Assembly: GCF_001887355.1 (NCBI RefSeq)
Contig: NZ_MPIN01000002.1
Span: 1,030,510 to 1,094,509, forward strand
From: Cystobacter ferrugineus
GTDB lineage: Bacteria > Myxococcota > Myxococcia > Myxococcales > Myxococcaceae
Reading direction: 5' to 3'
Length of the DNA stretch: 64,000 bases
How positions within the stretch are numbered: position 1 is the first letter of the stretch; the number at the start of each line of letters is the position of its first letter. Below, one piece after another: positions 27,018-34,973 of this stretch. The position numbers and the translations under genes were made by a program. The notes beneath the pieces were generated by a model that saw only the letters and a program-made list of their open reading frames with translations, was not told where the DNA came from and did no database searches.

Positions 27018-27668
27018 TCAGGCTCCGGCGGGAGCGGGGAACTCGGAGTCCTCGCTCAGGGCCTGGCGCAGCGCGGCCGCTCCGTCCTCGAGGATGGGGC
27101 GGCCGTGGGCGAAGCAGACGACCTCCACCGGCAGGTGCTCGAGGATGCGCCGCACGCTCACGCGCGTGCGCGCGGGGTCGTCCTGGTACTGGCTGTCGAC
27201 GAAGCGGGGCGTGCCCTCCTCGTCATGGGTGAGCAGGTCGGAGAGGAAGACGACGCTCCGGGGCCGCTCCTTCCAGAGGGTGAACATGACCTCGGCGGGG
27301 CCGGGCGTGTGGTAGGCCATGAGGCCGCCGGGAAGGTTGTCCCCGTTGGTGTAGGTGGCATCCGGCGAGTCCTCCAGGCCATGGGCGTCGAGCGGGGCCC
27401 AGACCGGAGCGCCGAAGGTCTTGCGCAGGGACCACGCCGCGCGCTGGTGGTTGCCCGCGGTGAGCACGATGGCCTCCACCCGGCCCAGGGCGCTCAGGGC
27501 GTCCGGGGCGATGGGGAGGGGATCGATGAGGGTGACGGCGCCGTCCTCGGACACCACGGCGTAGGCCTCGCTGTGCACGCCGCCGATCCGGTCATCCTCG
27601 ACACTCCAGCGGTGGATTCCGGGAACCACCTGCTCGGTCCGCCTGGCTCGTTTCTTGGGCTGGCTCAT
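27018..27668 (-). CDS. MBL-fold protein with degenerate metal site
   Basis: 216 residues, no signal peptide. The metallo-beta-lactamase fold is suggested by AYAVVSEDGAVTLIDPLP, VEAIVLTAGNHQRAA, MAYHTPGPAEVMF, SVVFLSDLLTHD and VVCFAHGRPIL. The canonical HxHxDH motif after the LT turn is replaced by AGNHQR, leaving only one His there, although later His positions (Y-H-TPGP, F-A-H-GRP) and the SDLL Asp are kept. It may bind one metal or none. Sequences of this kind are often annotated as MBL hydrolases without known substrate. Confidence 0.75.
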   Translation of the reverse strand: MSQPKKRARRTEQVVPGIHRWSVEDDRIGGVHSEAYAVVSEDGAVTLIDPLPIAPDALSALGRVEAIVLTAGNHQRAAWSLRKTFGAPVWAPLDAHGLEDSPDATYTNGDNLPGGLMAYHTPGPAEVMFTLWKERPRSVVFLSDLLTHDEEGTPRFVDSQYQDDPARTRVSVRRILEHLPVEVVCFAHGRPILEDGAAALRQALSEDSEFPAPAGA

Positions 27669-27794
27669 GGGGGAAAGCTAGGCACCCGCACGCGGAGGGG
27701 AGTCCGGCTCGGCCGCCTGGGCCCTTCGGGAGCGGGGGACTCGCCGGGGTGGCACGGTGGAGCGCCGCTCCCAGGTTTGGCGGAGGAGGCCCCC

Positions 27795-29402
27795 ATGCGT
27801 GCTGTCAGTCCCCGCGGTGCCCAGGTGTTCTTCCGGATGCTCGGTTCCCTGCCCCTCCTGGAGGGACGGTGGCGCCCGCCGGCACGGGGGGGAGGGCTGC
27901 TGGCCCGGTTCGTCGAGCGCTCCGTGGCCCCGCCCCATCACCGCCGCGTGCGGCAGGCCTTCCTGGTGGCCCTGGGGGGCATCTACTTCATCGCCTTCAC
28001 CTCCCTGGGCCGGCAGGTGTTGGGGCTCCATGGCTCGCGGGGCATCCTGCCCGTGAAGGATCTGCTCGACTCGCCCCGGCTGGCCGCGTTGGGCCGCGAG
28101 CGCTACCTGAAGGTGCCCACGGTGTTCTGGCGGGACGCGTCCGACACGGCCCTGGTGCGGGGCATCCGCGCCGGGCAGGTCCTGTCCCTGGCGGTGATGC
28201 TGGGTCTGGCGCCCCAGGCGTCGCTGGCGGCGCTGTGGGCGCTCTACCAGTCCTACGTGTCCGTGGGGCGGGAGTTCCTCTCCTTCCAATGGGACGCGCT
28301 GTTGCTGGAGATGGGGCTGCTCGCGGTGCTGACCGCCCCGGCGGGGCTGCGGCCGGGGGCGGGACTCCGGGAGCCCACCGCCCTGGAGGTGTTCGCGTGG
28401 CGGATGCTCGTCTTCCGCCTCTACCTGGGCTCGGGGCTGTCCAAGATCCAGTCGGGAGACCGGACGTGGCGGGAGCTCACCGCGTGTGACGTCTATTACG
28501 AGACGGCGCCGCTGCCCACGCGGGCCGGGTGGGCCGCGCACCAGTTGCCCCGCCGGGTCCAGCGCTATTCCACCCTGTCCGTGCTGGCGTTGGAGACGGT
28601 GTTTCCCTTCCTCGTCTTCGCCCCGAGGCCGCTGCGGCTGCTGGCCTTCTGGCTCCTCTCCGGGTTGCAGGGCGTCATCTTCGCCACCGGCAATTACGGC
28701 TTCTTCAACGTGCAGTCGTTGGCGCTCGGCCTGTGGCTGCTGGACGACGCGGCCCTGGGGCGGGTGCTGCCCGCGCCTCCACCCGCCCGGCCCCGGGCCC
28801 TCTGGCGGACGGCGGTGGCCATGCTGGCCGTGGCGCCGCCACTGGCCCTGGGCGCGCTCGACATCCTGGGCCGCTTCGACCGCCCGCGCCGGATGCCGCG
28901 CTGGCTCGAGTGGCTGGAGCGGCGGGCGCGTCCCCTGCGCGCGGTGAATGGGTATGGGCTCTTCGCGGTGATGACGGTGCGGCGGCCGGAGATCTCCCTG
29001 GAGGGCTCCGTGGATGGGCGGACGTGGCGCGAGTACCCCTTCCGCTACAAGGTGGGCGCGCTGGACGAGGCACCCCGGCAGGTGGCGCCGCATCAGCCCC
29101 GCCTGGACTGGCAGATGTGGTTCGCGGCGCTGGGTTCACCGCCTGCCTGGTTGCTCGCACTGATAGTGAGACTCTTGGAGGGCTCCCCCGAGGTGGAGCG
29201 GCTCTTCGCGGGCAATCCCTTCCCGGAGCAGCCGCCCCGCTTCATCCGGGCGGTGCTCTACGACTACCGGATGACGGACCGGGAGACCCGGCGGCGCACG
29301 GGCGCGTGGTGGGCGCGGGAGCGGACGGGGCGCTATCTGCCCTCGCTGAGCCTGGCCCCGCCCGGAGCCACCTACCGCCTGGAGTGGGCCGCCGAGGCGT
29401 GA
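27795..29402 (+). CDS. Lipase maturation factor family membrane protein
   Basis: 535 residues from the ATG at 27795, which has a perfect GGAGGAGG ribosome site 6 bp upstream; much longer upstream frames lack one. Multiple membrane helices are followed by a soluble C-terminal domain. Family signatures are visible: FQWDALLLEMGLLAVLTAP, MLVFRLYLGSGLSKIQSGD, YYETAPLPT, GNYGFFNVQSLALGLWLLDD and, near the C-terminus, EYPFRYKVGALDEAPRQVAPH followed by LDWQMWFAALG. In vertebrates LMF1 is an ER chaperone for lipases; bacterial homologues are widespread in myxobacteria and their clients are unknown. Confidence 0.9.
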   Translation: MRAVSPRGAQVFFRMLGSLPLLEGRWRPPARGGGLLARFVERSVAPPHHRRVRQAFLVALGGIYFIAFTSLGRQVLGLHGSRGILPVKDLLDSPRLAALGRERYLKVPTVFWRDASDTALVRGIRAGQVLSLAVMLGLAPQASLAALWALYQSYVSVGREFLSFQWDALLLEMGLLAVLTAPAGLRPGAGLREPTALEVFAWRMLVFRLYLGSGLSKIQSGDRTWRELTACDVYYETAPLPTRAGWAAHQLPRRVQRYSTLSVLALETVFPFLVFAPRPLRLLAFWLLSGLQGVIFATGNYGFFNVQSLALGLWLLDDAALGRVLPAPPPARPRALWRTAVAMLAVAPPLALGALDILGRFDRPRRMPRWLEWLERRARPLRAVNGYGLFAVMTVRRPEISLEGSVDGRTWREYPFRYKVGALDEAPRQVAPHQPRLDWQMWFAALGSPPAWLLALIVRLLEGSPEVERLFAGNPFPEQPPRFIRAVLYDYRMTDRETRRRTGAWWARERTGRYLPSLSLAPPGATYRLEWAAEA

Positions 29403-29572
29403 ACCGCGGAACTTTCCTCTGCGCATGAAGGGAGGCTCGAACAGGCGGGCAGTATTCGGGGGAGGGCTTGCAAAGAATGGCGTGATGGGCGTAACGAAAT
29501 ACAATCCCTTTCGCCGCCGTTCGACACGTCGTCTTGACGCCCGCCCGCCCCCCTGCCCCCGTGAATCGCTCG

Positions 29573-30409
29573 ATGTCCGCCCGTTCCCTGCTCCTGCTGT
29601 CTTCACTCGTGTTGGGGGGCTGCCGCTCCGCTCCGGCGACCCTGTCCCTCGCCATGCCGGAGAGCCGTCCACTCCACAAGCAGGGCGAGTCCGTCGTGCT
29701 CGAGGCGGTCGCGCTCGATGCGGAGGGCAATCCCGTGAAGGACGCGGACCTGCGCTGGGTGAGCTCGGCGCCGGAGGTGGCCTCGGTGGTGGACGGGGTG
29801 GTGGTGGCGCGCAAGTCCGGGCGGGCGACCATCGCCGCGGCGGCCGGAAAGGTCCGCGCCTCGGTGGAGGTGCAGGTGTCCATTCCCAGCCAGCTCGACA
29901 TCCGGGTGGCGGGGGCGGACTTCCTCCTGGCGGGCAACTCCATCGCCATCTCCGCGGTGGTGAGGAACGAGCTGGGCAAGCCCCTGGTGGACGTGCCGCC
30001 GCAGTGGGAGTCGAGTGACGAGACGGTGGCGCGGGTGGAGAACGGGCGGCTCATCGGCGTGTCTCCGGGCAAGGCCACCATCACCGTGACGGTGCCGCCG
30101 CTCAGCCGCCACCTGTCGGTCCAGGTGGTGCGCTCGGACTTCGCCCGCATGGAGGTGGAGCCCACACACGTCATCTTCGCCAAGCCCGGGCAGACGCAGC
30201 AGCTTCGCGCCCGGACGTTCAACAACCGGAGCATCGCGCTCAGCGACGTGCCCGTCACCTGGTACAGCTCGGACTGGTCGGTGGCGACGGTGTCCCCCAC
30301 GGGTCAGGTGACGGCGGTGGGCCCCGGTCGCACGGTGGTGACGGCCACCGCCGGCCGGCGCAAGGCCGCGGCCGAGGTCGTCTTCGAGGTCAAGACGGCC
30401 AGCCGTTAG
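29573..30409 (+). CDS. Lipoprotein with tandem bacterial Ig-like (BIG2) domains
   Basis: 278 residues from the ATG at 29573 (GTG 29561 also in frame). The signal peptide LLLLSSLVLGGC ends in a lipobox Cys. The mature part is two to three Ig-like folds of the BIG2 type, each with the pattern W(V/E)SS...VA.V..G.V.....G.ATI: DLRWVSSAPEVASVVDG, PPQWESSDETVARVENG and VTWYSSDWSVATVSPTG. Such domains act in adhesion or as spacers on cell-surface proteins. It is transcribed towards traB, separated by 176 bp with a hairpin. Confidence 0.85.
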   Translation: MSARSLLLLSSLVLGGCRSAPATLSLAMPESRPLHKQGESVVLEAVALDAEGNPVKDADLRWVSSAPEVASVVDGVVVARKSGRATIAAAAGKVRASVEVQVSIPSQLDIRVAGADFLLAGNSIAISAVVRNELGKPLVDVPPQWESSDETVARVENGRLIGVSPGKATITVTVPPLSRHLSVQVVRSDFARMEVEPTHVIFAKPGQTQQLRARTFNNRSIALSDVPVTWYSSDWSVATVSPTGQVTAVGPGRTVVTATAGRRKAAAEVVFEVKTASR

Positions 30410-30527
30410 TCGCCTCCTCGTGAGGTGCCCGCCCCGGGGCGCTGTCGTCCCGGGCGGAGTCCTCGGGGAGTTCATTTCCCCTGGAAACTTCCTCCCCTGC
30501 CTCCTCGAAGTAGCCCGCGCGTGGAGT

Positions 30528-30545
30528 CCCCTCGTCTCCGAGGGG
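30528..30545. terminator. Hairpin between convergent genes
   Basis: CCCCTCG (30528-30534), loop TCTC, CGAGGGG (30539-30545), in the 176-bp spacer between the Ig-like lipoprotein gene and traB. A second inverted repeat (GTCCC...GGGAC) follows. No T-run, so only a moderate terminator candidate. Confidence 0.4.
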
Positions 30546-30585
30546 GGGTCCCGGGCCCCGAGGGACTCCTCCATCCCCACTCAAC

Positions 30586-32205
30586 TCAACGTGAACCCGG
30601 GGGCGCGGAGCGCTTGGCGCCCTTCTTCGTCGGGGGCACCTGCCAGCCCGCGGCGGGGTCTGGCGGGCAGGGGGGGAGTGCGCCTCCCTCCACGGGCGGG
30701 ATGATGGTGAATTCCACCCGGCGGTTGAGGGCCATGTTGGCCTCGGAGTCATTGGCGGTGAGCGGGCGGCTGCGGCCGAAGCCCGCCGAGCACAGCCGCT
30801 CCACGGCGATGCCGCTGTCGAGCAGGAAGTTCTGCACGCTCACGGCGCGGCGGCGCGACAGGTCGAAGTTGTAGGCGTCGTTGGCGCGGGCGTCGGTGTG
30901 GGCCTCGACGAGCACGCGCTGGATTTCCTCGTGCGCGAGCAGTTCCTGGGCCACCTCCTCGAGGATGGGGAAGGACTCGGGGAGGATGACGTCCTGGTCG
31001 GTGGCGAAGTGGACCTGGTCGAGGATGACGATCTTGTTGCCCTCGATGCGCGCGAGCGGGCAGCCGTTGCGGCCGCGCGGGCCCGCGGCGAGCAGGGGGC
31101 AGGGGTCGAGCCGGTCCACGACGGCGTCGCCATCGCGGTCGGTGTCGGGGCAGCCGCCGTTCTCCACGGGGCCGGGGGCGTTGGGGCAGCGGTCGCCCTC
31201 GCCGATGACGGAGTCGCCGTCGGGATCCACGGGAGGAGGCGGGGGAAGGGGCGGCTCCGGGGGCTCCTTGAAGCGCTGGATGGCCTCCCACTCCCGAGTC
31301 TTCGCGGGCACCCAGATGATGGAGGTGAAGAGGCGGAGGGTGGGGGAGGTGGGCGAGCAGCCGCAGCCGCCGCCTCCGCCGACGGTGAAGGTGAGGCCGA
31401 GGCCCGTGTACCAGCGCAGGCCGAAGAGGAGCTCGGTGGGCAGTGCCTGCGGCTGGGTGAGCAGCTTCTCCAGGGCGGTGCTGCCGGTGAGCATGCCCAT
31501 GGCGGTGATGCCGTTGGCACGGAGGATGGGCACCTCGGCGCCGAGCCCGAAGGTGAGCGAGTTGCCCCAGAGGGTATCGGCGAACTGGCGCGCGGGCCGC
31601 AGCCAGAACCCGGTGTTGAGGGCCAGGAGGACGCCCGACTCGAAGCGGTAGTCCACCACCAGACCGGGAGACCAGGTGACGGAGCCATCACTGGCGAACG
31701 CGTCCTGGAGGCCGGTGGGCAGGCTCATTCCGAGCGTGAGGGCGCCTCCGAAGCCGTTGCCCTCGGCGGAGCGGCGCAGGCCGGGGATGGCGGCCTTGGC
31801 CGTGAGACGCAGGTCGGCGGGGGTGAAGGACTGGATGAAACCCTCGGTGCCGATGGCCTCCAGGTTGTCCGAGCCCTGGAAGAGGACGAGGGGCATGTCC
31901 ACGCCGATCTCCACCCAGTTGTACAGGCCCACCGAGGCCATGACATCCAGTTGGAGGCGGTTGCCCACGAGGCTGACGGACTTGGAGCTGGTGCCCGCGG
32001 CGACGAGCACCAGCGGATCCAACATGAAGTTGAGGTAGGCGCCGCCGGAGACGGAGAGGTGGGACAGGGGCCGGGACTGGCCGACGCCGACCAGGTCCTG
32101 GGGAGCGCCGGAGGGGCGGAAGGCCTGGACGTCGAAGCGCGCGTCCTGGGCCGAGGCGGCGCGGGTGAGCAGGAGGGCGAGCAGGAGGGGCGCGAGACGG
32201 CTCAT
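30586..32205 (-). CDS. traB: Outer membrane exchange accessory protein TraB (OmpA-domain protein)
   Basis: 539 residues. Signal peptide MSRLAPLLLALLLTRAASA, then an N-terminal beta-barrel region of about 290 residues (repeated amphipathic strands such as LYNWVEIGVDMPLVLF). A Pro-rich hinge (EPPLPPPPPVDPDGD) and calcium-binding thrombospondin-type-3-like DPDGDSV.GEGDRC / DTDRDGDAV repeats follow, and then a C-terminal OmpA peptidoglycan-binding domain (VLVEAHTDARANDAYNFDLSR...GFGRSRPLTAND, with the diagnostic NRRVEF). This matches TraB of Myxococcus, which works with TraA in outer-membrane exchange. Its ATG overlaps the traA stop (ATGA, 4 bp), so the two are co-translated. Confidence 0.85.
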   Translation of the reverse strand: MSRLAPLLLALLLTRAASAQDARFDVQAFRPSGAPQDLVGVGQSRPLSHLSVSGGAYLNFMLDPLVLVAAGTSSKSVSLVGNRLQLDVMASVGLYNWVEIGVDMPLVLFQGSDNLEAIGTEGFIQSFTPADLRLTAKAAIPGLRRSAEGNGFGGALTLGMSLPTGLQDAFASDGSVTWSPGLVVDYRFESGVLLALNTGFWLRPARQFADTLWGNSLTFGLGAEVPILRANGITAMGMLTGSTALEKLLTQPQALPTELLFGLRWYTGLGLTFTVGGGGGCGCSPTSPTLRLFTSIIWVPAKTREWEAIQRFKEPPEPPLPPPPPVDPDGDSVIGEGDRCPNAPGPVENGGCPDTDRDGDAVVDRLDPCPLLAAGPRGRNGCPLARIEGNKIVILDQVHFATDQDVILPESFPILEEVAQELLAHEEIQRVLVEAHTDARANDAYNFDLSRRRAVSVQNFLLDSGIAVERLCSAGFGRSRPLTANDSEANMALNRRVEFTIIPPVEGGALPPCPPDPAAGWQVPPTKKGAKRSAPPGSR

Positions 32206-34226
32206 GCGACTCCCCGGGAGCGTCGCAGGAGGAAGGCGGCCGCGATGAGCAGCAGGGCGAGGCCGCTGGGGGGCGTCTGGCCGGTGGCGCCGCAGCAGGG
32301 GGCGCCGCCCTGGGTCTCGGTGCCGGGCTTGCGCCGGCCGCGCTCACACTCGAGGGTGACGGCCGAGCAGTACTCGACCCCGAGGCAGTCGTTGCTGGTC
32401 TTGCAGGAGCTGGTGCACTGATTGGTGGCGGTGTCGCAGGTGCCGCCGCAGGGGCAGTTGGCGTCGACGAAGCACTCGACGCAGGCGTCGCCGTTGCAGA
32501 GGGTTCCCTCGGCGCAGCTCACCGAGCACATGGGCCTGGAGCAGGTGCGCGCGACGGGGTCGCAGGTGCCACCGGGGCCGCAGTGGGCGTCCTCGGTGCA
32601 GCCGACGCACGAGCTGCCGGCGGCGGTGCCGTCCGTGAGGCAGATGGGGGTCTCCGAGGGGCAGGCCTCGCAGCGCGAGCCACAGCGGTTGTTGGTGGTG
32701 CAGGAGGCGCACTCGCCGCTGAGGCAGAACTTGCCGTCACCGCACTCGAGGTCCGTGCGGCAGGAGACGCAGACCTGTCCATCCAGGCAGTAGGGGCGGT
32801 CCGTGGGGCACTTGGCGCACTGGGCGCCGCAGCGCTCCGAGGTGTTGCACTCGGGGAGCTGCGCGACGCAGCGGCCATTGGCGAGGTCGCAGCGCTTGCC
32901 GTCGGAGCACTGGGTGTCGTTGGTGCACTCGACGCAGGAGGGGATCGCGCCCGGGGTGGGCGATGCGCACTGGAGCCCCTCCGGGCAGCAGTTGCAGGAG
33001 GTGCCCGCGCAGCTATCGTTGGTGGAGCAGGACTGGCAGGTGTTGTTGGTGCAGGACTGGCCGCGGCCACAGTGCTCGTCGGTGATGCACTCGCGGCACT
33101 CGTGCTTCTCGGTGTCACAGTGCTGGCCACTGGGGCACTGCTCGTCGGTGTTGCAGCCTCCGCACTGGTTGGTGAGTGGGTCACATCGGCCACCGGGGCC
33201 GCAGTCGGAGTCCTCCGTGCACTCGACGCAGGTGAAGTTGCCATCACGCGGGAAGCAGAAGGGCGTGGAGCCGCCGCAGCGAGTGCAGCTCGGTCCACAG
33301 AAGATGTCCGAGTCACAGGGAGCGCAGAGCGCCGCTGCGTTGCAGTAGTAGCTGGGCTCGCAGCCGTTGTTGCTGGTGGTGTTCGCGAACCGGCGGTCGC
33401 ACTGCTGGCACTGATCGGGGTCCGGGAACGACGGGCGTCCGCTCTCCGTCTGGTAGAACGAGGTGGACGAGAGCAGGGTGAAGCCCGCGTCACTCAATTT
33501 GACGACCGGGGACTGATTCGCCCCCCGTTCGAAGTCGGTGAAGGTCCCCACGAACACCGACATCTCCAATGCGGCGTGTTCGATGAACTGCGCGTGGAGA
33601 ATCTCCACGGGGTAGAGGCCCGGTTCCAGGAAGGTGACGCTGTTGGTCGTGCGCCAGGTGGACGCTCCAATCACAGGAGGCCGGTTGAACACCTCGAAGG
33701 GGCGAGACTGATTGTCGTAGATCGTGAAGACGACCGCGTCATCGGCGTAGAAGCCGAAATGGACCGGCAGACCCACCATGTCCGAGGTGGCGTGGAAGTA
33801 GCCGCGGAACCGGGTCGCGAAGGATGTGTAGGTGTCGTTGACGATGAAGTCACAGCCGCCGCTGCGGCACCCGGGGGCGGCGTTCTCGAAGTCGCCGTAG
33901 CTCAGCTTCAACCCGGAGTCGTTGTTGTTCGACAGATCGAACAGCGTCCGGAGCACCGAGGTGACGCGCGCATTCGGATTGGCGCTGTCGGGTGGGCTAT
34001 CCAGGAAGGTATTGACGTTGAAGCCCGAGCCGCTCGGGAAGAACTCCGAGTTCGGGTTCTGCGACACCCGTGACGCGGTGCACAAGCCGGTCCCGGGCTG
34101 AGCGGGTGATGGGGCAATAGGGCCGCCGGAGATGACCACCGGTGGGAGCTGCGCGGCGTGGGCCTCGAAGCCCACTGCCACCAGCAGCATCACCATCAGG
34201 GCGGCTATTCTTCGTATGAGGTCCAC
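32202..34226 (-). CDS. traA: Outer membrane exchange receptor TraA
   Basis: About 674 residues from the GTG at 34226 (GTG 34232 is an alternative). Signal peptide LIRRIAALMVMLLVAVGFEAHA. The distal recognition region is a PA14-like domain (FRGYFHATSDMVG, HFGFYADDAVVFTIYD, NSVTFLEPGLYPVEILHAQF, then HAALEMSVFVGTFTDFERGAN). It is followed by some 330 residues of Cys-rich repeats of the CVECTEDSDCGPGGRCDP type. The C-terminus has CC-GATG, a hydrophobic helix (GLALLLIAAAFLL) and RRSRG, the MYXO-CTERM surface-sorting signal. In Myxococcus, homotypic TraA contact licenses lipid and lipoprotein exchange between kin, and polymorphism in the PA14-like region sets specificity. First gene of the traA-traB operon. 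Confidence 0.88.
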   Translation of the reverse strand: MDLIRRIAALMVMLLVAVGFEAHAAQLPPVVISGGPIAPSPAQPGTGLCTASRVSQNPNSEFFPSGSGFNVNTFLDSPPDSANPNARVTSVLRTLFDLSNNNDSGLKLSYGDFENAAPGCRSGGCDFIVNDTYTSFATRFRGYFHATSDMVGLPVHFGFYADDAVVFTIYDNQSRPFEVFNRPPVIGASTWRTTNSVTFLEPGLYPVEILHAQFIEHAALEMSVFVGTFTDFERGANQSPVVKLSDAGFTLLSSTSFYQTESGRPSFPDPDQCQQCDRRFANTTSNNGCEPSYYCNAAALCAPCDSDIFCGPSCTRCGGSTPFCFPRDGNFTCVECTEDSDCGPGGRCDPLTNQCGGCNTDEQCPSGQHCDTEKHECRECITDEHCGRGQSCTNNTCQSCSTNDSCAGTSCNCCPEGLQCASPTPGAIPSCVECTNDTQCSDGKRCDLANGRCVAQLPECNTSERCGAQCAKCPTDRPYCLDGQVCVSCRTDLECGDGKFCLSGECASCTTNNRCGSRCEACPSETPICLTDGTAAGSSCVGCTEDAHCGPGGTCDPVARTCSRPMCSVSCAEGTLCNGDACVECFVDANCPCGGTCDTATNQCTSSCKTSNDCLGVEYCSAVTLECERGRRKPGTETQGGAPCCGATGQTPPSGLALLLIAAAFLLRRSRGVA

Positions 34227-34239
34227 GGGCACGGGGCGC

Positions 34240-34268
34240 AGAATTCCCCGGCCAACCTCCCCGGTCAA
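34240..34268 (-). promoter_or_regulatory. Weak promoter candidate of traA
   Basis: On the minus strand TTGACC (34268-34263), a 17-bp spacer and AATTCT (34245-34240). A start point from it would lie almost at the traA start codon, so the transcript would be nearly leaderless; the true promoter may be elsewhere. The palindromic half-operator at 34281-34293 lies 12 bp upstream of this -35. Confidence 0.3.
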
Positions 34269-34280
34269 GCAATGCCCCGG

Positions 34281-34293
34281 GGTACACTGTAGG
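34281..34293 (-). promoter_or_regulatory. Operator-like palindrome upstream of traA
   Basis: Read on the minus strand: CCTACAGTGTACC. It is identical in 11 of 13 bases to the perfect palindrome upstream of the XRE regulator gene (34723-34735), with one arm intact and the other ending CC instead of GG. It lies 55 bp before the traA start. Confidence 0.5.
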
Positions 34294-34347
34294 AGGGGGG
34301 ACGGAAGCCTGCCCGGCATGCGATCCCACCAGTCATTCGTGGACGCC

Positions 34348-34710
34348 CTACTCCTTCTTGAGGGCCACCGCGAGTCGTCCCAGCAGCTTGATCTGCCCGG
34401 AGTCCAGTTGGCGCAACACCCGCAGCACCGCCCGCACCTCGGGCTTCTCGCCCTGCTCGTTGGGTGGCTCGCTCAGCTTGAGCGCTCCGTCGGGACCCGA
34501 CAGCCCCAGCAACTCGTCCGCGGAGATCCGCAGCGCCCGGCACAGCCTCAGCAGGGTCGGCACGCTCGGCACCATGCCGCCGCGCTCGATGCGTCCGTAC
34601 ACCTCCGTCACCAGATCCACCATCTCCGCTACATCCGCCTGGGTGAGTTGCGCACGCAGACGGGCCGAACGCGCGGCCTCTCCAATCGTCTTCGCCAGTT
34701 TCTTATCCAT
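34348..34710 (-). CDS. XRE-family transcriptional regulator next to traAB
   Basis: 120 residues from the ATG at 34710; an upstream in-frame start at 34779 would place the operator inside the coding sequence and is unlikely. A Cro/C1-type helix-turn-helix occupies residues 8-65: ARSARLRAQLTQADVAEMVD, EVYGRIERGGMVPSVPTLLRLCRAL, then ISADELLGL. The C-terminal half (EVRAVLRVLRQLDSGQIKLLGRLAVAL) is a helical, probably dimerising segment. A perfect 13-bp palindrome lies 13 bp upstream of its start and a near copy precedes traA, 121 bp beyond its stop, suggesting autoregulation and control of traAB. Confidence 0.85.
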   Translation of the reverse strand: MDKKLAKTIGEAARSARLRAQLTQADVAEMVDLVTEVYGRIERGGMVPSVPTLLRLCRALRISADELLGLSGPDGALKLSEPPNEQGEKPEVRAVLRVLRQLDSGQIKLLGRLAVALKKE

Positions 34711-34722
34711 ACCTGAACCCAC

Positions 34723-34735
34723 CCTACAGTGTAGG
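34723..34735. promoter_or_regulatory. Perfect palindromic operator candidate at the XRE gene
   Basis: CCTACA-G-TGTAGG: 6-bp arms with a single central base, 13-25 bp upstream of the XRE start codon, where it would overlap the promoter or transcription start. Cro/C1-like dimers typically bind such short dyads. A near copy lies upstream of traA. Confidence 0.55.
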
Positions 34736-34973
34736 CACGGCGGAATACGACGTATCAGGTTGTTGGAACAGGACTGCAAAGGTCACTTCCTCGACCCTAT
34801 CCCCGAGGTCACCTCGACCCCCCTCGCCCACCCCCACCTCGCTGTCCTCAACCCGCTTCCGCACTCCGCACCGAGCCAGATCTCAACCCATGTACGACGT
34901 ACTCCCACCCACCTCATGGTCCGCGTATCGCGGTGAAATACATCATGCGGGAGGGGTCTGACACGACGCCTCT
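34736..34973. other. Regulatory-looking spacer, lower GC, with paired palindromes
   Basis: No gene is seen. The stretch holds two short perfect palindromes sharing TACGACGTA: ATACGACGTAT (34745-34755) and GTACGACGTAC (34892-34902), centres exactly 147 bp apart (about 14 helical turns). A further dyad GAGGTCACCTC (about 34805-34815) and a C-rich tract lie between them. Base composition is less GC-rich than the surrounding genes. It separates the second GTPase gene from the XRE gene, both on the minus strand. Confidence 0.5.

Noticed and set aside
27745-27795. Sigma-54-like promoter (TGGCACG) upstream of the lipase maturation factor gene
   Set aside because: The -12 TTGC element is not at the required spacing.
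34736-34973. Possible tRNA or small RNA gene in the lower-GC spacer
   Set aside because: No T-loop (GGTTCRA), cloverleaf arms or terminator was found; short palindromes fit operators better.
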